Shown here piece after piece: positions 59,827 through 64,000 of a DNA stretch of 64,000 bases. This stretch comes from an uncultured Clostridia bacterium. Its GTDB lineage: Bacteria > Bacillota > Clostridia > Lachnospirales > Lachnospiraceae. The stretch covers positions 1 to 64,000 of the forward strand of contig CAOKVX010000012.1 of NCBI GenBank assembly GCA_948472945.1, given 5' to 3'. The notes under the pieces are model-generated. The model was not told the origin of the DNA. It was given only the letters and a program-made list of their open reading frames with translations, and ran no database searches. Every line of letters begins with the position of its first letter. Within the stretch, counting starts at the first letter, position 1. The translations under genes were made by a program, and so were the position numbers.

Positions 59827-62469
59827 TCACATCATATTATTAAGCTCTGTAGTCCCCTCAAGGACAAAAAGCCCGTTTTCTATTATCACGGTTTCCCCTC
59901 CGTCATACCCTACGGCCGAAATGGAGCCAAGCTCATCGTACGGAATCGTAATATCCGTATGACATCCGTTGTATGCTTTATTCATGTCAACATTCCTTTT
60001 AATTGACACGCTGTTGTCTTTCGCAATCATCTCCCTGCCGTCAGGGTTGTATACTTTAAGCTCCTCGCTCATACTAAAACATGTATCGCCTATTGCAATG
60101 TGAGGCCCGGTTTTTTCCGCAATCAATATCGGAAGCCTGTCGGCTATGTCATAATCCCTGCCGAGCTTATAAGCGGCTGTATTAGTCCCAATTGCAAATT
60201 CACCCATCGGCAGCGTTTCAAACTGATTCATAAGGTTATCCCTGATGTAATCAGTATTATCTTTATCATCGTCATAGTTGGCGCACGAATACGCGCATGT
60301 CATGCCGTCCTTGAATTCAATTTTCAGGTTCCTGTATTCAAGGCCGTTAATAAATACTTTGTTTACATTCAGTATTCCGTCCGTCCCCTCAAGCACAGGG
60401 GTTGTGTACACTTCTCCCACCGGTATGTTGCAGTCCGCAAGACAGTTGTGGAAAGTTGTCTGCGTACTGTAATCGTTTATAGCCGCCATCTTAATATACA
60501 AATCAGTGCAGTTGCCGTCTCTTCCCTTAATATGGACTCTGTCAGCCCTGTCAAGAACTTCAATCAAGGCCTGCTGTATGCGCTCGAACATATCGGTGTC
60601 AAGCGTGTTTATTTTAACGCACTCCCTAAATATATCCATGTACGCATCTCCAATTGACGGAACAGGAAACGCTATAATTGTAAAGCTATATGAATCTTTC
60701 TTTATATAATTGTTCACAAGGGCTGCCAGCTCTATTCTCTGCGACACATAGAGTTTTTGCTGTTCATCATTTAACGCACAGGCCGAAGCCTTAACAGCCG
60801 GCTCAAATTTTTCCTCGCCAAAGTACTCAAACACGGCAGGTCCGGCGTAGACGTCCGCCTCTTTCACATACTTATCGTACGCTTTCTTTGTCACGAGAAT
60901 TTTACGCTCTTTCACCGCCTTATTATAATACAGGGCTTCGTCATATCTGTGGTCATATGCAAACTGAGGGTTAATATCTATGCTGCCGGTCTGCGAAGAA
61001 CCGCGAAGTATGAGCGGCTTTAGGTTGTTCTCTTCAAAAAGCCTTAACGCCCTCCTTATTATCCTCTCAAATCCTACCGGAAACCTAATCTGTACAGTCT
61101 GCTTCTTTGACAAGTCAATTCCCGCAAGCTCAAAGCTCTTTATATATCCGTTTACATATGCATTTGCAATCCTGTCTATATCCTCCTCGGACAGCGAGCC
61201 GATATACTCGAAAGACTTTATCTCATTATAATCTACATTCTCACCGTAGAGATACAGGCTTCTCGCATCATCCAAATCAGCGCCGCTTACTATGTCTGTA
61301 AAAAATGTGTAAGAGACATCAAGGCTGTCTCGTATTTTGAACTCAGTCAAATCCTCCATGTAATCATATACATGGTAGTATAGCGCGGATTTTATGCAGC
61401 CCTCATACGAGTTCTCCGGCTCGTTTTTATATATGTTATATATCTCCAATACCAACTCGGCATATATAGTCAGTTCAAAGAATCTTCCCTCAAAGCAAAG
61501 CGGGCCGAGCGAACACACCGACGCTGCGATTGACGAGAGAATCCGTCCGAGGCCGTCCCCGAAATCCTGTACCGCGTTGTCAGGATTTGCGTATGACGTC
61601 CTATAATATTCCCTGTCATACCGGAATCTGTTTACAGCCCCATTCCGTTTAGACCACTCCGAGAGCGGCACATCTTTATACCATTTAACGGATTTTCCGC
61701 AATGGATACGGCACATTTCGTTCATCCACGTAAAACATTCCTTATACGCACAGAGAACTTCGGACATTTCCCGGAAGAACCGCCCGTAAGCGCCCTCTAT
61801 ATGGGAGCTTTCATCCCGCAGGGACTCTATGCCCGTATATGCGAGCGAGAGTCTCGACATGTCAATATTTTCTATATCATTGTAAATGATTCCGCTGTCC
61901 ACATTCGGAGCGATATAGTTGTACAGAGCATAGTCCCAAAGCTTCTCGGCGCCCTCCGCGCTTATACCGTTTCTTTTTTTAATCTGGGAAACTGACACTC
62001 CATGTTCGCTCCATGATTTTCCCCCGGACGCATCGTTTAACATAATAGGCTGAATGCGGTCTACAGCTGCCGCAAACTTTGCTTCCGGCGTCTGCCTATC
62101 CTCAAACTCTGTCCACAGCTTCATAAGCATGTCGGCCTGATCTCCCGGCAGTATATTAAACAGCCTGTCCGCCGCTGCCCTCTCCCTCTCGGCCTTAGTC
62201 TCGTTTGCCTCGCTGTCGTACGCGTACGTATCTCCCGCGTCTATCTCTATGATATCATGTATAATAACCATAGACATTGCACGAAAGGCGTCTATATCTT
62301 CATTGGCGTATTCTGACAGAAGCAGACACATCATGGCAAGATGCCACGAATGTTCGGCGTCATTTTCTTTACCTGCTCCGTCTGACAGATATGTCTGCCT
62401 TTTTATTCTTTTAAGCTTATCTATCTCAAGCATGAAATCCATCTGCTTTTTTAAGCGTTCATCCACCAA
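59827..62469 (-). CDS. Fusion of HD-domain phosphohydrolase (YfbR/HDDC2-like) with M29-type aminopeptidase
   Basis: DAEHSWHLAMMCLLL...VIIHDIIEIDAGD HD motifs; C-terminal NIPVGEVYTTPVLEGTDG...GEFAIGTN...EKTGPHIAIGDTCF M29 motifs in one 880-aa frame. Confidence 0.88.
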   Translation of the reverse strand: MVDERLKKQMDFMLEIDKLKRIKRQTYLSDGAGKENDAEHSWHLAMMCLLLSEYANEDIDAFRAMSMVIIHDIIEIDAGDTYAYDSEANETKAERERAAADRLFNILPGDQADMLMKLWTEFEDRQTPEAKFAAAVDRIQPIMLNDASGGKSWSEHGVSVSQIKKRNGISAEGAEKLWDYALYNYIAPNVDSGIIYNDIENIDMSRLSLAYTGIESLRDESSHIEGAYGRFFREMSEVLCAYKECFTWMNEMCRIHCGKSVKWYKDVPLSEWSKRNGAVNRFRYDREYYRTSYANPDNAVQDFGDGLGRILSSIAASVCSLGPLCFEGRFFELTIYAELVLEIYNIYKNEPENSYEGCIKSALYYHVYDYMEDLTEFKIRDSLDVSYTFFTDIVSGADLDDARSLYLYGENVDYNEIKSFEYIGSLSEEDIDRIANAYVNGYIKSFELAGIDLSKKQTVQIRFPVGFERIIRRALRLFEENNLKPLILRGSSQTGSIDINPQFAYDHRYDEALYYNKAVKERKILVTKKAYDKYVKEADVYAGPAVFEYFGEEKFEPAVKASACALNDEQQKLYVSQRIELAALVNNYIKKDSYSFTIIAFPVPSIGDAYMDIFRECVKINTLDTDMFERIQQALIEVLDRADRVHIKGRDGNCTDLYIKMAAINDYSTQTTFHNCLADCNIPVGEVYTTPVLEGTDGILNVNKVFINGLEYRNLKIEFKDGMTCAYSCANYDDDKDNTDYIRDNLMNQFETLPMGEFAIGTNTAAYKLGRDYDIADRLPILIAEKTGPHIAIGDTCFSMSEELKVYNPDGREMIAKDNSVSIKRNVDMNKAYNGCHTDITIPYDELGSISAVGYDGGETVIIENGLFVLEGTTELNNMM

Positions 62470-62510
62470 GATATCTCTCCTTAAAAATTATCATTTTTTA
62501 AATAATACTT

Positions 62511-62879
62511 CTATTCTTCGTCGACAAAAATCTCCAAATATGATTGAATTCTTGCTTTTTGATTTAATTCTTCCATCACTCCAAATTCCGGGTCATAATA
62601 TTTCCCATCATAGTATAAAATCCAATGACCGTATTTGGGCAAGAGAACTTTAAGAATACACACTTTTGGTAAAACAGAAGTGTTATCTGCTTTGGTCATC
62701 GTCTTTGCCTGACTTATTCCATAATAGTCCAGCGCTTTCTCAATATCTTTTTTCCCCGTACCCGTTTCATTTTTCATAACAGAAACTACTTCTTCTACCG
62801 TTACATCTGCGAGCATAGCAACACAAGCCTGTCCACATAAATAATCTGTAGGTTGCTTAATATAATTAATTTTTTTCAC
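62511..62879 (-). CDS. Small stand-alone C39-like cysteine peptidase fold protein
   Basis: QPTDYLCGQACVAMLADV (Cys site) and GHWILYYDGKYYDPEFG (His/Asp site); 122 aa. Confidence 0.65.
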   Translation of the reverse strand: MKKINYIKQPTDYLCGQACVAMLADVTVEEVVSVMKNETGTGKKDIEKALDYYGISQAKTMTKADNTSVLPKVCILKVLLPKYGHWILYYDGKYYDPEFGVMEELNQKARIQSYLEIFVDEE

Positions 62880-63042
62880 TGTATATTATTCCTTTGTTTT
62901 ATCTGATACCCATTCTATAAAAATTTATTGTTTATCTTAATCATTCGTCAAATATTCATGAAAGCACGGATGTTTTCCTCATTGATTTGCATGAATAGAA
63001 AATTAAATTTTCATTTTATTTTTTTCAGTTAAAATATATAAT

Positions 63043-63386
63043 GAGCAGCGCTGTAAGCCGGGTTCTGTCTTGGGTAATCATCTATCTAATCCTGCTGTTG
63101 CCAACAGGCTTAAGCGACCTACCCGAAAGCACGACGGGCCGCCGTATAGCTTTCTGTTCGGTCTTGCTTCGGATGGGGTTTACATGTGCCTTTGCCGTTA
63201 CCGACAAAGCGGTGGGCTCTTACCCCGCCTTTCCACCCTTACCCGCCGTAGGCGGGCGGTTTATTTCTGTTGCACTGGCCTGAGAGTCACCTCCACCGGA
63301 CGTTATCCGGCATCCTGCCCTGCGAAGCCCGGACTTTCCTCACCTGCTGTCTTTCGACATTGCAGCCGCGATTACCCGCGCTGCTC
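63043..63386 (-). ncRNA. rnpB: RNase P RNA (bacterial class A)
   Basis: Minus strand GAGGAAAGTCCGGGCTTCGCAGGGCAGGATGCC, conserved GACCGAACAGAAAGCTATACGGCGG-like and ACAGAACCCGGCTTA 3' motif; matching ends gagcagcg/cgctgctc. Confidence 0.95.
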
Positions 63387-63472
63387 AGTATAATCCACTA
63401 TATAACAAAAAACAAAACTTTTACTCTCACAGATTGTATGATACTTAACTCAAGAAATATCTTTCGCACATA

Positions 63473-64000
63473 TCATACCGGAAATACGCTCTTTCCCACA
63501 AACTCCCTTAGAATTGAATTGTAGGCTATATTCTCACTGCTGACCCCTAAGAAATAATCGAGGAATTTGAGAAGTCTCTTTGCCTCCACATATTCCGGGG
63601 AATTCCTGTCAACCTTGAACAACAGCGGCTCCGCATACTGTTTGAGAACGGAGAGCTCATATATTAGGACCGAGTTGAACATTGCGTCGGCCTCCTCCTG
63701 AAACGGAAAAATATATTTGTCCTCCCCGTTTCTTACCGACTGCCACATACCAATTGTCTTTGTCGCGTCTGCTCCCCTTGTTCTGGCGTCTCTCACTATT
63801 CTTCTCAACAGCCTTCCGTCCGTCGTGGGAATTCTGTTGTGCTCGTCTATGTTAAGCTGGGTAAGCGCGCTTATATATATTTTAAATTTGCTGTCCCTCG
63901 GCAGCGAGTATGATAGTTTATCATTCAGGCCGTGTATTCCCTCAATAACAAGTATATCGTCCTTGCCAAGCCTTTTTCTGCGGCCCTTGTACTCGCGCTC
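63473..64000 (-). CDS. Uridine kinase-like nucleoside kinase, C-terminal part (runs off the window)
   Basis: Frame is open to 64000: EREYKGRRKRLGKDDILVIEGIHGLNDKLSYSLPRDSKFKIYISALTQLNIDEHNRIPTTDGRLLRRIVRDARTRG. Confidence 0.88.
   Translation of the reverse strand, partial: EREYKGRRKRLGKDDILVIEGIHGLNDKLSYSLPRDSKFKIYISALTQLNIDEHNRIPTTDGRLLRRIVRDARTRGADATKTIGMWQSVRNGEDKYIFPFQEEADAMFNSVLIYELSVLKQYAEPLLFKVDRNSPEYVEAKRLLKFLDYFLGVSSENIAYNSILREFVGKSVFPV

Noticed and set aside
63041-63393. ORFs 63041..63283 and 63070..63393
   Set aside because: They lie within RNase P RNA.

Overview
The window reads as a chromosomal segment of a spore-forming Clostridia member, probably Lachnospiraceae (inferred from gene content such as spoIVA, yqfC/yqfD, the scpAB order and the TIGR03936/TIGR03960 pair). 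Most of it is core: larBC, pnp/rpsO, glnA with an ANTAR regulator, scpAB, RNase E/G, tyrS, a spoVB-like gene, DUF3048, ybeY-phoH-yqfD-yqfC-rpsU, alaS, proB/proA, spoIVA, dacF-like, purE and rnpB (RNase P RNA). Several parts stand out. (1) 54.1-55.4 kb is an AT-rich island with a stand-alone LytTR regulator, an untracked 40-aa hydrophobic peptide and a divergent secreted 126-aa Gly-tailed protein, resembling a minimal LytTR regulatory system. (2) A two-component system diverges from a VTC/DUF4956/CotH operon, with two identical mirror-image 16-bp boxes, each an 11-bp-period direct repeat, in front of both promoters. (3) An HD phosphohydrolase is fused to an M29-type aminopeptidase. (4) An interspersed repeat with a ~64-bp unit of three mini-hairpins occurs at two loci and corrupts one ORF start. 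(5) A DUF2726 pseudogene is frameshifted by a perfect 8-bp tandem duplication and carries several single-codon stops. (6) A TetR/flavodoxin operon has twin TGAACANNGTTCA operators placed on its promoter and RBS. No CRISPR array, tRNA, rRNA or intact transposase was recognised. All calls come from reading the sequence and supplied translations; no database search was run.
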